A stretch of 64,000 nt of DNA from Marisa cornuarietis (GCA_004794655.1 SMMW01000575.1:10057001-10121000), one strand, 5' to 3'. Shown: positions 24,501 to 36,913, counted from the stretch's first letter. Notes: generated by a model not told the origin, from the letters alone. Made by a program: numbers and translations.

Positions 24501-27500
24501 AAATGTTGCATGTATGACCTCTATGAGGATAATTTCTATCATGACCTACCAAGATAAGCAAGCCATAAGGAGATCATGCATTGTCACTAGTTGTATCATC
24601 TTGACACTGTTTACATGGTGACTGTTTCAATTAATGCCTCATAAACAGAAATAGTGCTTGTCTGGTCAGATTTTAAAACCTATATGACCCTATTTTATTA
24701 AATGAATGGAACCTTCTGACACCAAATAAGTTCAACACCATGTGAAAAAATACCCACAATGGACAAGAAACATAGCTATCAATATAAAAATCAGTTTTCA
24801 GTAAGAAAACACATCAAGAATGGCTTTATATAAGGCACAAATACAATTTCTTTCTCAACGAAGCAAAATTTTTCAAAAATACAAAAGGAACATAATGTTT
24901 TCTGTTCATCGTCAAATGCTGGTAATGTGATGTATGATTGTACCAACACAATGGTAATGTCTTCTTTTCCTTTTTGGTATCATGCCATCACTGATACTTC
25001 TACTACTTTCAGAAAGGTTCCTAAGCCATTACCAGAATAGTCAATGCTAAAAACAATTTTCAATACCCAGTCACAACTTGAATGGGATACTTTTGAAAGG
25101 ATTTTTTCTTTGGGCCTCTACACAGGAGCTAGTGGCACCCCTGCATGGCTTCTGCTTTAATGCAACCAAGCTGTCAAAATGGTGTCAGTCAGCATGGCTC
25201 ATGTGGACTGTACTTTGTGCTTTTCAGCTAAGCAAGTTCAACTGCTCCACTGACAAAGGACACAACTAGGCAATATGCTGAATAATCTTTTTTTTTGGGG
25301 GGGTGGGGGGGATCTGGGGAGGAGGGGATGGCATCAACATCATCTGTAATGCTGACTACTGTTTGTTTTGTATCCCACTTCCACATCCAACTAGCTTTTA
25401 ACTCCTTGCCCCTTATTATATTTCTGTATTGTGTCAGTGATATATCTTGTGATGTCATGGTACTTGAGACCAGTAAAAGATAGGCTAATGCACACTGCTT
25501 TTGAATCTCAGTCATGTGCCATTTCCTGCTTTCAATCTGCTAGAAAAGCAGCTGCTCAATCACTGCAAGGTGACCGTAAAGTGACAGAAATAGACTGCAG
25601 TAATACTTGATGGTAGCAAGAAACAAGATTCATTATTCTATCACACTGGGTGCACAGCCTAAAAAGCACAATCAGTTTTTTAACTCTGCATCCCTCAGAT
25701 AAAATCTGTGATGCTCTAAGTTATCAAAGAAAACTAAGAAAATACTTCCCGGTTCACAAAAAAGATTTTCACTTAACTCGTAAGTAAATCATGACACCTG
25801 CTTCAATTGCTACATCTGGAAACTTGCAAACTTTATAGCAGAAAGGGAAATAAAAGATTTAAAATTCTTGTACTTTTGATATCTTATGAGTTTTCTTTGT
25901 CAAGAGAATCATTTATTCAATCTCTCTCCTCCTTTACTGGCCCTGTGACTTTTTACAAACACACATCTCATATTTATGACAATCACATCTTACAGACCAC
26001 AAAGCCACATTCAGCTAAAACAGTATTCCATTATTTGGCTCTATAGCTCTATTTTTTTTATGCACAAGCAACAATGAAAAGTTCACTTTAAGCATGCACA
26101 ACTGCATACCTGGGTTCAAATCACAGACTAAGGCAGTTTCTACAACATATTCTATCTGTCCAAAGAAACCTGAATCCATAAAAAAATAACATTAAAAAAC
26201 CAAGCATGCAAGTCCTCTAAACTCTGACATTTTGCCCAGTTCACCACAAGCCAGGGAAATAGCACATGCAAGCAATATTTTCTGAAAAAGCCAGATCTGG
26301 CTTGCTTATGACCTTTTACAAAACTTCTGGAACCGCACTTTTGTCTTGTTATGGGTGGAGTGAGCAAAAACAAGACATACAAAAGCTTTTCGCTAGCAAA
26401 CAAAGTTGTATACCTTTTCTCTCTCTCTTCACAATATCACTATGCTACAATATGCTAAAGGTGAAGTCATCTATGGTTAGTAAGCCATATTTTGCCAGCA
26501 TCTAAGCACATTGGCAGTCATTTCCGAATAAAAATGCACTGATGTTACTATACTGTTATGACTGAATTTACAATGTATTAGGCAGAATTATGGTGGAGGA
26601 AATAACTACTGACACAGAAATAACAAAATAATATATACAGATATCAGCAAGTTGGTACCAAAGCAGAGAATAAATACAAAGGGAGACACTCTCTCTATAT
26701 ATGTATTAGCTCATTGTATTAATTTTCCAGCTGCATTCCAAAACATTACATCTGTCAGTTGCCTTCTGACAAACTTGTTTCCTTATGTTTTTACCGACTT
26801 AAAAGTTTTCTTCTCTTGACTGCCAGGTCCCTAGAACTAGCAGGGTGTCATGGTGACAGGTAAACTGTCGTCTAACTGCTCTTTAGTAACATGCTGATAT
26901 TTAATTAATAAAGAGGGACTTGTCATCACATTATTTCACACTCAGCTGCTGCTGTACAATTTCAAAATAAAAGAGAAAAATATACTTTCACTGACAAAAC
27001 AAAAAGGTCAAATAGAAAAAAGTTAATAGCATTATCTCTTTATTCTTGTTTTCAAATGCTGCAGAATTTCCCTAGATTTAAAGTTAGCTAATGCACGAGG
27101 AATGAGGCTGGGCTAAATACAAGACCTAACTTTAACCTGTGAACTTTACAGGGGCTATGGTAGTTGTTAGGCTGCCCAGCAAGCGTCCCAACAAGAGGCA
27201 TACCCAGACTATCCTGCTCAACAACTCAGGAATCTTCTAGTACAGTGAGATTTTAACCTGGCATCCCTATACATGTCAGCATCTGTTACTATCTTGACTA
27301 CACAGTTTGACTTTTCTACATGTTATGGATCTCTGCAATGCTGCTAAACTTAAAAAAAAAATGGTGATAGGAAAATTGCTCAAAATATCAAAACCAGTTT
27401 TTAAATCACACAGATCTGATCATGCATGCATGCAGCTGCACACATAAGCACCACTCAAATGGTCCACAACATACTCCTACCTTTTCATCAGGGGGGAAAA

Positions 27501-30500
27501 TCAAACTCTGCAGGACAAAACAATTTTGTTACACCTACTCTGCTGGTCAGGTAGAACACTTTTCTCCTCTGACTGTGTGCGCTTCAAGCTTGTGCGTTTG
27601 AAATTCTTAATGTTTCCAATATGCTCTTGATGTTGTTTCTCTTCTGCAATCACTAGTACCAAGGGCACACAAGCCAAATGGAAGCAATCAAAACTAAAAA
27701 AAGATGCACAAGCAGCTCACATATACACACAAGCAAATATATACTCAAAAGCTAAAAAATAAACATAAAATAAAAATGCTCATAGCATGATTTTCTGTAT
27801 ATTTGTTATTTACAAGGTCTATACGGGAAGTTAGGAAGGCAACAACAAACAAATCCTTCAGATAAATGGATACAACTTACTTTTTTCTTACTTATTCACC
27901 ATTAGTGCAAAAACAGAAAATCAAGCCTTAAAGTGCACTGTGCAGCCTTCATGCAATCAACTGCACCAAAACTTAAAAAAAGGAGAAAAAATATCCTAAC
28001 TTTTTAAAAACCAAATTGCTAACAGCTCTAAAGAACTGCAATAAGTGATCAATGCAGGCTTTCAGGTAAACTTTGTATGGTTTCAATACCTATGCATTCC
28101 ATGCTCTAAGACTTGCATTTTCTTGCTGCATAATAATCGACAGTGTACAAATGAAGTTTTTGCAAAAGCACATTGCTTTTTTATTTATCTACTTCTGTCA
28201 ATGTGCTTTTTTCTTCTTTTAGTGTGCTAGATCATTAAACAGAGATGACATTCTTTTGGGCTTCACCAGTTTAAAATAAGTGAGATACATTATGTTTTAG
28301 GTATATTTTTCATTTATTTAATTTTTTTAAGCCCTTTCTTCATTCCATAAACCATCAAGATGTCAGTATCTTAAAAATACAACACCTTAACCAAATTCTG
28401 ACCAAATTTTATGTTTATACATTAATTAGCTGGTCCATGTCATTCAGAAAAAATTTGGTACCCAGTTTTGGGTGATGCTGCCGCCTTAATAATGTGACGC
28501 TTACATCAACACCTACTGGGTCCAGTAAATCATAGCAAAATTAAATAAATATTATAGGGTTATTTCCATTTTGTCAAATGTTGTTCCTTTAGATCTAGTC
28601 CTATGTATGATCATGTGGTAGGGTAAGTGTACATTTTTTGGGTGGTGTGTGTGTGTGCTGGGGGAGGGGATTATGCATGTGCGTGTGCATATCTGTTTCT
28701 GTGCATGGGTGCACATCTAAATGTACACATGGACATGCATGATAAAATCAGCCGTGCTGCAGGTCTGTTGGATGCATGACTTTGTTAAAGAGAAGTTTAG
28801 CATAAGATTATGACCCGAATGATTTTTACAGGAGTTTGGAACTCACTGTACTGTCTTTTAACTGTAATAACATGTAAACACTTTACATCCTTCACTAAAG
28901 ATAATGACGGTGAAGAGTTGTTTGTCTTGAGACAATGGCATACAGCTTTTGTACTCTTCTTTTATAATCACCTAGTCATTCCTCATGATTACCAAAACAA
29001 CAACAAAAAAAGATTGATATACACGATCTTAAACTAAATGGCTGCACAATGCACCTTGAATGGAGCACAGAATTGAAATCTATGCCTATGCATGGTCTAA
29101 TATACACACAAGGTCATAACAGCAAAACACAGTGACTCTTATCTCATTCCTGCCATATTCCAAGAAATATATCTAAAACAATATTTAAATATATAAATAT
29201 ACACTATACACATACAAGATAAAGAAAATCCTCAATTTCAGTAGTAATTTTATATCTTACAACTATCCAAATTTACATTTCTTTGCTTTCTCTCTTTGCA
29301 CACATCACAGCACGTCTGGACAGCCACCCACACACGCAACCTTCTTTTTCACTCAATAAATTTTTTTCTAAATCTTTGAAAACAAACAATTTTTTTTCTC
29401 GAAATTTTGACATTATTATACAGAAAGGCAGCAGCAAAAGCATGCACCATGCACCATGCAAATGAACACATGAACAGTGCAATTACAGCTTACAGCTCCA
29501 CATCAGTAATAAGATGAAATGAATGCTGCAGTAGATAGCACTATTATCTGTAAACTTAACCAACCTTCATTTATTTCTTTTGGTCATTTTGTTATTGTTT
29601 CACAAGAAAAAAAACCAAACTAATCATTCTGACTAAACAAAAAATACCCAATTTCAAAACCAGTTTATTCAATCTTAAATACTTAGCCTCTGAATTCATT
29701 AATAGTTAAAAAAAGAAACTGTTTTCTGACAGCATAATACAACTACAGTTATTAGGCCAACTTATCTTGATACTATCTGCTCATGTATTAGAATACTGTT
29801 AATACTGCGTAACACACACACAAAAAAACCAATGCCAAGCACTCTGCTCAAAGTTCACATGCACATGCTAAAATATTCAACAGGTAACTTGTACACAGCA
29901 CGTCTTCTTTCATAGATAAATGCCAGAGACAGGAGAGAAAAGAGAGAAATTACACATCAAAATGTGTACTGTGATACTGTTCACAAGTTTTGCATAGCAT
30001 GAAATACAGGAAGTCCATCATCTACTTTATCCACAAAAAGCCAAAACAATTACTTGCTTTTTCATAATGCAATGATAAACGTTTATTACATCACCCTTAC
30101 TGCCAAAACTTCAACCTGAACTGCTGTTTTCCTTAAACCCCTTTCAGTTTTCCACAAAAATTGTCCTTTCTTCTTTATCATATTTTAATGATGATGATGA
30201 TGATTTCTATAGCACCTTTCTTCACCATTAAGATGAACTCAAAGTGCTTTACACAAAGAACACCACACATACATGATAAATGCTAGCGGCCTACAGTCGT
30301 CAATTCTGGAATCGAGGACGCACGAGGACAAGTGTTATAAAATAAAATAAAAATATAAAATATAAAATGGAACCGAATGATTTTTTTATTAGAAGACAGA
30401 AATTTAAGCAGAATGCACACCAGGCAAGATTTATCTTATTAACAGTCATTCAGAGGAAAACTTTAACATTTGGGTCAAGTTCAGATTTCCCGTAACCTTT

Positions 30501-33500
30501 TTCCCTGACAAGAGAACCCAATCATCTGGAGAACAGTAACAGGTCATCAGAATGACTTTCTTTCTCATGCCACAAACACTACACCAAGGTCAAATGCACC
30601 TTTGATTGCTGAGCCTTCTGACATTCAGGAATCTGCCAAGTGGGAAAAGGAAAAAAAAAAAAATGGTGGTCTGAAGGAATTAGTCAGCTGTGAGCCTTGG
30701 GGTTTAGAAAACACTGTCATTTAATTGTTGCTCAAGAAATCCTCCCATGGTCTAAAAAGCAGTCATTGTTTCCATAACTAAAGACCTGCTAGAATTTCTC
30801 TATTTCCCTAGAAACATTGTAGATTTCAGTTATTTGTTGGCATTAACATGTTTGAGGCGATCTTGATCTGAATACAAACTTTGATTAAGGGTCTTTTTCT
30901 ACCTTCTGTTTGAAACTTCTATGACCTATGTAATGCACATATTAAAATACTTAAATAACTTGTTTCAAAACTGTTCTGTAGGTGTAATAATCAACTATTA
31001 CTGTTAATGTGTTAGTCTGCAATATTACAAATGAGCCCTTCTTTCTTCACGTTAATAATAAAAGCATTAGCTGCACCTAAATATTTTCCCTATCTGGATG
31101 TCAATGGTACTTTTAAGTTTGAATATGGACAAAACAAGCACCCTCACTGCCCTTCTGGAAATGTGATTGCTGCCAGATGACCACTGCCAAGAAGTTATTG
31201 CTAGTGACATGTCACAAAGAAAATGGTGAAAGAAGCAATGAATTATAATAGGCAGCTGCTTGAGCCATTTGATATATGCCATGAGGCAGAATCAACACCT
31301 TCCTGTTTTCAATTCTTAGTCTGTTAGGAAATAAAAACATAATTCACTTAATACTGCTAAAACTTACCAAACATGCATCATGTGGATATGTTTTCGTGAC
31401 AGATGTTTACCTTCTACAAATATCTTACTTCAAAATTTTTTTTAAATTTGAGAAAACTCAAAAAAACTTTACTGATTCATGATCCAAGAAGTGTTATTTA
31501 TATTTAAAATCATATATCCATTACTTAATTAAAAGAAATGTTTATAGATTATTATTTACCATAACTTGTAAAAAAATTGACTTGTCCTGGTTTTAAATAT
31601 TTTAAATACTTATAATAATAAAAAATACTAATGCAGCTGCCCAAAACCTGTGGTTTAACAAAGCAGAAGACTATACATGAGGTCAACTGCAGCTGAACAG
31701 TTGAAAGACTCACTGGCAGTATCAGGCAGATAGCTACGTTCTGTAGTATTGGTGTGGTGCAATGAGCTGGGATCAAAAAGGGAAACTCCTTGGAGTAATT
31801 TCTGATGAGATTTTTCCTGTGCAAGATCTGAGTCATGGAGGGTAGGGAATGAAAACATACAAATAAGCCAATATATATATGCCACCTGTGCTATTCTGTT
31901 CACCTGACTGAACATGTAGGGATAAAATATTTGAAATAAAATCAAAGAACATAAGGGTGAAAATGAGATGAAAACGAATAAGTTGAGAACTAGGGGTAAC
32001 ACCATCTAATTTGTCCAAAAGTGTTACACCATGTGTAGTCTATTAAGTTCCTATAGTTAGTCCCACTTAGCCTACTTAGGCTACCAGCAGTCTGCAGTCA
32101 CATGAATACCATGGTGTTTCTACAAAGCTCTCTGGAGCTATTAAACTAATTCATGGGATGATCTGTAAATCTGATTCACCTATTCCATATAAAGAGCACA
32201 ACAGTACTTAACAAAATCTCCAGCAGAAACATATTGTCCTTGGGAGCAAAAATGAAAAACTATACTGCATAACATGGCTATTTCTCGGAATATGAAGCCT
32301 GTGTAGATAATTATCTTATAGAGATGCAGAAGCAAAATGAATATTCATGAAGTTGCCCAGCAGGGCCAAATTATGCCTGCAAATTAAAAGGCAGGTACAC
32401 ACATAGCCACATAAAAGGAAAATGTTTTTATGTATTCTTCAATTACAACTTACATGTAATACTTTTATTTACAAAGGGCCTTTTAAATCTACACACACTC
32501 ACTAGAATCTACGCATAATCTTAAGTCTGCTTTACAATACTTTAAAAATCCTCTAGCCCTAAATTGTAATTTTTCTGTCTCTCTCACACACACACGTCCC
32601 TGCCAGCAATGGGCACGCACACACACAAAAGCAGGCATGCACACACTCACTGATATCCATGAGTGAACACCACTCCACAAATATGAACAATATTTCTCAT
32701 GTAAGATGAATGACTTCCTAACTGCAAAGCAGTGTCACTCCTACAATTGCATTTATGTTTAGACTCTATAATTCAAGAGACACATGTTTTCTTAAAAAGA
32801 TGTGTAGGTGCCTGTTTATTACAAATAAGCACTGTTTGGCTTTGTTTCATGTTATTACAATTTTAACATGCATAATGTGGGCTTCTATATGCCTGACATG
32901 TAGTTTGTATAAATTTTGTGCCAAGGTTGTCACTCAGTAACCATATTCATATCGTTGGAACTGAAGTTACCATTTCTTTTTTTTAACTCCTTAGCCAAAC
33001 TTACCCGTACTCATACTCCTTAAGTATCAAACCCCAAACATACTTCTTACTAACAGATAAATGGTATCCATAAGAGGGTACATAATATGGTGGTTTATAA
33101 AAGCTGTCAAGTATGCAAGTCAGCAAAACTGCACAAATTTTATCAACTGATATTAAGTACTGTATGCATTTGAAAAGGAAAGAATTCATGTTTGAATACT
33201 TGGAATAAAGCATAAAAATACAAAGGCAGAAAACATGCAAAAAGAAATAAATCTATGTCATTTATGTAGGAAAATGTTGGGTAAAGTACCAAAGTAACTG
33301 AAGTCATGAAAGTTATGAAAGTCAAGAAGGCAAGAGAAAACATTTATGATATCAATTAACAATGATGCGGATAACAAAAAGCTTTTAACTCAGGTGGAAA
33401 GAGAACCTGCATCAATGTTTCATATAAAGGGATGCAAATGTGTAAATAAGAGAACATGCATGTCAAACCTTCTGCAGAAGGTAGTGAGTTCTCCACAACA

Positions 33501-33583
33501 GGTTCTACATGTTTCATCTTGCAAGGATCAACTTTGTTGATCTCAGACAGAAGTTGCTGGGAAGGCTTATTCTCTGCAGCCAT
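15507..33583 (-). CDS. Beta-thymosin repeat protein, eight repeats, nine coding exons
   Basis: Minus-strand coding exons in order: 33583-33469, 31827-31714, 27652-27539, 24357-24244, 21191-21078, 19598-19485, 17545-17432, 16074-15961, 15535-15507. They join in frame to 313 residues plus TAG. All donors are GT and all acceptors AG. Each repeat has the beta-thymosin/WH2 pattern: an N-terminal helix (EKTEVELRERIGSF), the actin-contact core (LKHTET in repeats 6 and 8) and an EK..LP tail. Such proteins bind G-actin; multi-repeat forms such as fly ciboulot, worm tetrathymosin and Hermissenda Csp24 can promote assembly. Those have three or four repeats, so eight is large. The start ATG (33581-33583) is followed by AAENKPS. 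Long introns (1.4-5.8 kb) hold transposon relics but no further 114-nt repeat exon that I could find. Confidence 0.93.
15961..16074 (-). CDS. Thymosin repeat 8 exon
   Basis: 114 nt, phase 1 at both ends. QEKTEQELKKGIQGFNRNS helix, canonical LKHTET core, then KNPLP. Confidence 0.93.
16339..16715. mobile_element. Tigger/pogo-like MITE
   Basis: 377 bp between TA dinucleotides (16337-16338 and 16716-16717). Ends are CAGTGGAACCTCAATTATCC and the inverse of CAGTGGAACCTGGATTAACC. The TIR sequence and TA duplication match the Tigger/pogo branch of Tc1-mariner. No transposase is present. It lies in the intron between thymosin repeats 7 and 8. Confidence 0.82.
17432..17545 (-). CDS. Thymosin repeat 7 exon
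   Basis: 114 nt, phase 1. GKEKTEVELRKSIGEFNKAN helix, but a divergent core LNPTQV in place of LKHTET, then EKNPLPSGDG. Confidence 0.93.
19485..19598 (-). CDS. Thymosin repeat 6 exon
   Basis: 114 nt, phase 1. EKTEVELRERIGSFSKES, canonical LKHTET core, EEKCVLP. Confidence 0.93.
21078..21191 (-). CDS. Thymosin repeat 5 exon
   Basis: 114 nt, phase 1. EKTEVELRERIGSFSMDS, core LKHAEM, VEKLILPNKEG. Its helix is nearly identical to that of repeat 6, suggesting a recent duplication of the pair. Confidence 0.93.
22000..23035. mobile_element. Candidate DNA transposon relic carrying a THAP domain
   Basis: The two edges share imperfect inverted blocks. TATTTCGTCA near 22008 is the inverse of a TATTTCATCA-type block near 23020. 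CGGAAATCGGGTACA near 22060 is the inverse of a CGGAAATTGGGTACA block near 22950. Between them is a broken THAP coding sequence on the plus strand. No target duplication was found, so the borders are uncertain. Confidence 0.4.
22101..22377 (+). pseudogene. Frameshifted THAP zinc-finger domain
   Basis: From ATG 22101 the frame reads MGKHDHCCVINCHNRRSK, the start of a THAP (C2CH) finger, and hits a stop near 22180. The next frame then continues with FSSIPMGKG, RKLWLQAIQREN and KVCGRHFVTGF up to a stop at 22375. Taken together these supply C-x4-C, the conserved W and C-x2-H of a THAP domain, separated by a one-frame shift. THAP domains occur in host factors and in P-element- or Kolobok-like transposases. 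This one lies in a thymosin intron on the opposite strand. Confidence 0.65.
24244..24357 (-). CDS. Thymosin repeat 4 exon
   Basis: 114 nt, phase 1. QEKTEAELRERISSFDSTK, core LKHIEP, QEKTVLPNQDG. Confidence 0.93.
27539..27652 (-). CDS. Thymosin repeat 3 exon
   Basis: 114 nt, phase 1. EEKQHQEHIGNIKNFKRTS, core LKRTQS, EEKSVLPDQQ. Confidence 0.92.
30185..30255. repeat. Dispersed repeat with ATG microsatellite head, copy 1
   Basis: An (ATG)n run at 30188-30203 is followed by TTTCTATAGCACCTTTCTTCACC...AAAGTGCTTTACA. The same pattern (TATAGCGC...TCCACA...GCGCTTTACA) occurs at 36045-36110 and, more decayed, near 60995-61055. It is typical of an abundant dispersed repeat rather than a gene. It lies in a thymosin intron. 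Confidence 0.55.
31714..31827 (-). CDS. Thymosin repeat 2 exon (divergent)
   Basis: 114 nt, phase 1, acceptor gactcag and donor GTGAGTC. It encodes AQEKSHQKLLQGVSLFDPSS, core LHHTNT, then ERSYLPDTA. It is the most divergent repeat and easy to overlook, but its exact length, phase and splice sites match the other repeat exons. Confidence 0.85.
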
Positions 33584-33620
33584 TGTTCTAAATCAAGCAG
33601 TTCTATCTCACAAAGCACTC
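33469..33620 (-). CDS. Thymosin start exon with repeat 1
   Basis: 37 nt of 5' UTR (33584-33620) after a tgttgcag acceptor, then ATG and 115 coding nt. MAAENKPSQQLLSEINKVD leads to a weak core MKHVEP, then ENSLPSAE. The donor is at 33468 (GTTTGACA). Confidence 0.9.
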
Positions 33621-34424
33621 CTGCAACAAAACTGTACAACATTAAGTCAAATAACTACCTTATTCTTAATGATAATGAAAGCCAAAAGCTAACACAATGT
33701 TGTAACAGTAACAATGTTGTACAAGCAGATCATAGTAAGGGTTAATTTGTTTTTTAACTTAAGACAAATATGTAATTTTTTTCCTTAAAAAAATTAGGCT
33801 TAGCTTACTACAAAATACTAATCCAAAGTCTCAAACATCTATGTCTCCATCTGTGCATTATATTAGAAACTGGTTACGCATAATTAACATATCTTTAAAT
33901 GTCTCTCACTGGGTGTAGACTTGTCAGCATAAACAAATCCATGCTTTAATATGACATCATAAACTGGACATCCTCCTATGCCTGCCAATGTTTGAAGTAT
34001 CTTGCAAATGGGAAAGGGCAATTTGCTTAGATTTGAGGTATTAATATACATATTGCAATGGGCTAAACAAATCTGTTTCAACAACATTTTTACAGAGGCA
34101 CACTAGTAATTAAAGAATTAATGCAGCTGTGCAAGTTAAACTTATCAAAACGTAAACATAATAGATTTTGTTACAGCTTTGCACTGCAGATCCTAAAGAC
34201 CATACTTGTTAAGGGTATTTTTTTATTTAAATCTTGTAATAGTAACAATTATACACATCTATAATGATATAAGAAATCATATACAAATGTAAAGATGACC
34301 TGCCACAAAATCATCCACAATCTTATAAATTACAGTTCTGCCTTGCCATCTACAGCGTTTACTTGCCTAATAATTGTGGGCTGTAAATGTATGACATATG
34401 GCTTAGGTATTTACAGGAATGTAG

Positions 34425-34533
34425 TTTGCCTTTGGGTTAACTAGCATTCTAGCTGTAGGAGTGGTACACTGCTATCGACCCCATAGCAGTGTGCCACTCC
34501 TACAGCTAGAATGCTAGTTAACCCAAAAGCAAA
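34425..34533. repeat. Near-perfect 51-bp hairpin
   Basis: Left arm 34425-34475 and right arm 34483-34533 are inverse copies with only a few mismatches around a 7-nt loop (CGACCCC). The innermost 42 bp differ at one position (GGTACAC against GGCACAC, a G-U pair in RNA). It lies in the inferred first intron of the thymosin gene. It could be a MITE, a hairpin RNA source or a microRNA-like precursor. Confidence 0.85.
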
Positions 34534-36044
34534 ACATAGTATCATGCACCTGGCTTCACTAAAAATATCAAAGTAATTGCTTTTCACAGCTGCACACTTT
34601 GATCAAGCACAATGTTATAAGAGTCAACAAATATTCTTTATGATCGTATGAGTGGTATCAGTCTTAATCTCTCTTGAATTGTTTTCAGCAGTGGCCAGAT
34701 CAACAACCCTGACTCAAATGGGTCTAAACGTTGGCATGGGGGAAAAAATGTGAAATTTTCCTCATAACTCTGAAAATTACTTTGTGCTCAGCAGTAATGT
34801 TTATACAAATCCACCTGCTTTCCAAATTCAGTGGCAAAGGTTATGCTACCTTAAAGCGGGTGTGTGTGTATGTGTCGTGCAACACACAACAAATGCTGAT
34901 AGCAGGAAGTCAGGTAAAGTTGACAGACATTAAGAAATAGTAAGACATTTTACTGTGTCAACTAGGAACAGATAAATGTCAGGTCTAAGATATTTTGCTA
35001 TAGACTACAATTTTATTTAGGGCAACAAAGAAATAAATGATTACTTTAAACTGGCTGTTCCTTGTTCTTGATTAAAAAAACAATTTAGTTAATCTAACAT
35101 TGGCCACCACCCGCTCTCTTTTATTCTCTCCAGCCAAACTGCACCAAATGTCATATATTAATGATACATTTTCCAAAAATATTTCAATAAAAATTTTGCA
35201 ATGACAGCACAAAAAGTTTCCTGAAGTTTGGAAACTACGTGTACGGTCTGCGTTGGAACTATACTTGAGGGAATTGTCGGGTGAGTTTGCCATGCCAATG
35301 CGATGTGCCGTGACACAGTCAACAGTTATTTCAAAACAAGAGGAAAGTGACTGCTGTGAGCATATTGCTCGAACAAAGATAGCCCAGTTGTTCTAACTAC
35401 AAATATCAGACGCAGTTGGAAAATGCTGTATCTTGTTGCGCACTCTGTCGATTTCGTGCTGTGGGTGAAGAGGAAAACTGCGTATTTGCTGTATTCTTTG
35501 GCACTTTTTCAAACTCACGCCCATAGCAATGGCATGTACTGCAGCAACCAACTATACTGCGGCATCAACTTTCTTTTTCATAATTCTGGCCCCACTACAG
35601 CATGGAGCAGGCTGACCAAAGTCTATTCGTCATAATCGTGTGTCATACTGACGTCCTTTTCAAGTTTCGACGCCCGCACTGGTATCATCCCCATCGCACT
35701 CCTCCCCTCTCCCTGTTTCTTTGGCTATTGGACTTGACGATGGGACATGATGGATGTATTTACTGTACTACGTGTACAAGAGCGCGTGGAAAATGCCACT
35801 AGCAATTTCTGCAGGCATCATTTCCAAACGTCAAGTCTGAATTCTACTCACTCTCGCGTGCGTATTGTGCTAGCAGTACATAACACCATAGTCTGAACCT
35901 TCCTTTTCAGTTCCTGTAATTCTTTCTCGTCATAAGCATGTATTAAATAATATGTTGTACCAGCAACCACGATTTTTTAAATCCTGTCGGCTGTAAGTTT
36001 CATACTCTTGGTGATGGCTTTTCCCTAATTACTGAACCCTTTTC

Positions 36045-36110
36045 GAATATAATGACGACTTGTATAGCGCATTTCTCCACACAAAAGAGCCCAATGCGCT
36101 TTACACATGA
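36045..36110. repeat. Dispersed repeat, copy 2
   Basis: TATAGCGCATTTCTCCACACA...CAATGCGCTTTACACAT, with AGCGC/GCGCT ends that can pair. Same family as 30185-30255. Confidence 0.5.
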
Positions 36111-36714
36111 TTCACTGTATATTCAATTATGTTCAAAGTCTGCACAATGCGTTAGGATATTTAGAAAATGTATACATTGCAGCTGTCCTTCCAGCTGCGA
36201 CTGCCGCAAGTTAACACCACTCATCAGTTCCGTGTGCGGTGGGTTAAACCTCGATCGTCTGTCCACTAGCTGATAATTAACTATATAATCGAAGATTTTG
36301 TTCGGACTTTTTAATTAAGAATGATCCTCGAAAGGGAAAAAAAAACCTCACCAAAAGCTTCACCATTTAGACAAAATTTAGTTTTTGGCACTAATTTTGG
36401 GGAAGAATTTTTTAACACATTACCGTTTCTACATGTTTCATCATATGGTTAAAGCACTGCCACAGTAAACTGCATAAAGGTTTATGTCACAATCGAGCAC
36501 TCATAACATGTATAATAATAAACATATAATCATTGAGATTCGAAACACTGAAAAATTAACTGACTGAACATGAGTGGACCAAACGCAGAACGTGCGACTA
36601 AACTAAATGAAAAAAAAATATGGTGCACCTTTAGTTCCCTACCCTCCGCAACAAGACTTGTCAAATTACCCATTTACCTTTTTTAACCGGGGAAGGAATA
36701 AATCGGGCACTTAC

Positions 36715-36830
36715 ACTACTGACAGATGAATGCACTGATGTTCATCCACAATACAAATGTTCATCGGCTACAAGTCGAATCTTCGATAACAACCTAACGT
36801 CTGAACCGGACAAAACTGCCTCGACGGCTT
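36715..36830 (-). other. Inferred non-coding first exon of the thymosin gene
   Basis: The minus strand has a consensus donor, AGTAGT|GTAAGTG, with the exon ending at 36715. A TATA-like GATAAAAG at 36856-36863 lies at the right distance for a start near 36830. The coding start exon has its own acceptor (33621-33622), so an upstream UTR exon is required, and this is the best candidate seen. Confidence 0.45.
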
Positions 36831-36913
36831 ATTACTGCCGGGTAAAGCCAACACACTTTTATCCTTGCGGCCCTGAAACCTGCGAGCTGTCTCGCCTGAC
36901 ACTGCCTGGGTCA
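36831..36913 (-). promoter_or_regulatory. Candidate thymosin core promoter
   Basis: The minus strand holds GGATAAAAGTG (TATA-like, 36856-36863) and CpG-containing sequence. The hAT element's target duplication starts at 36914, about 50 bp upstream of the TATA-like box. Confidence 0.35.
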
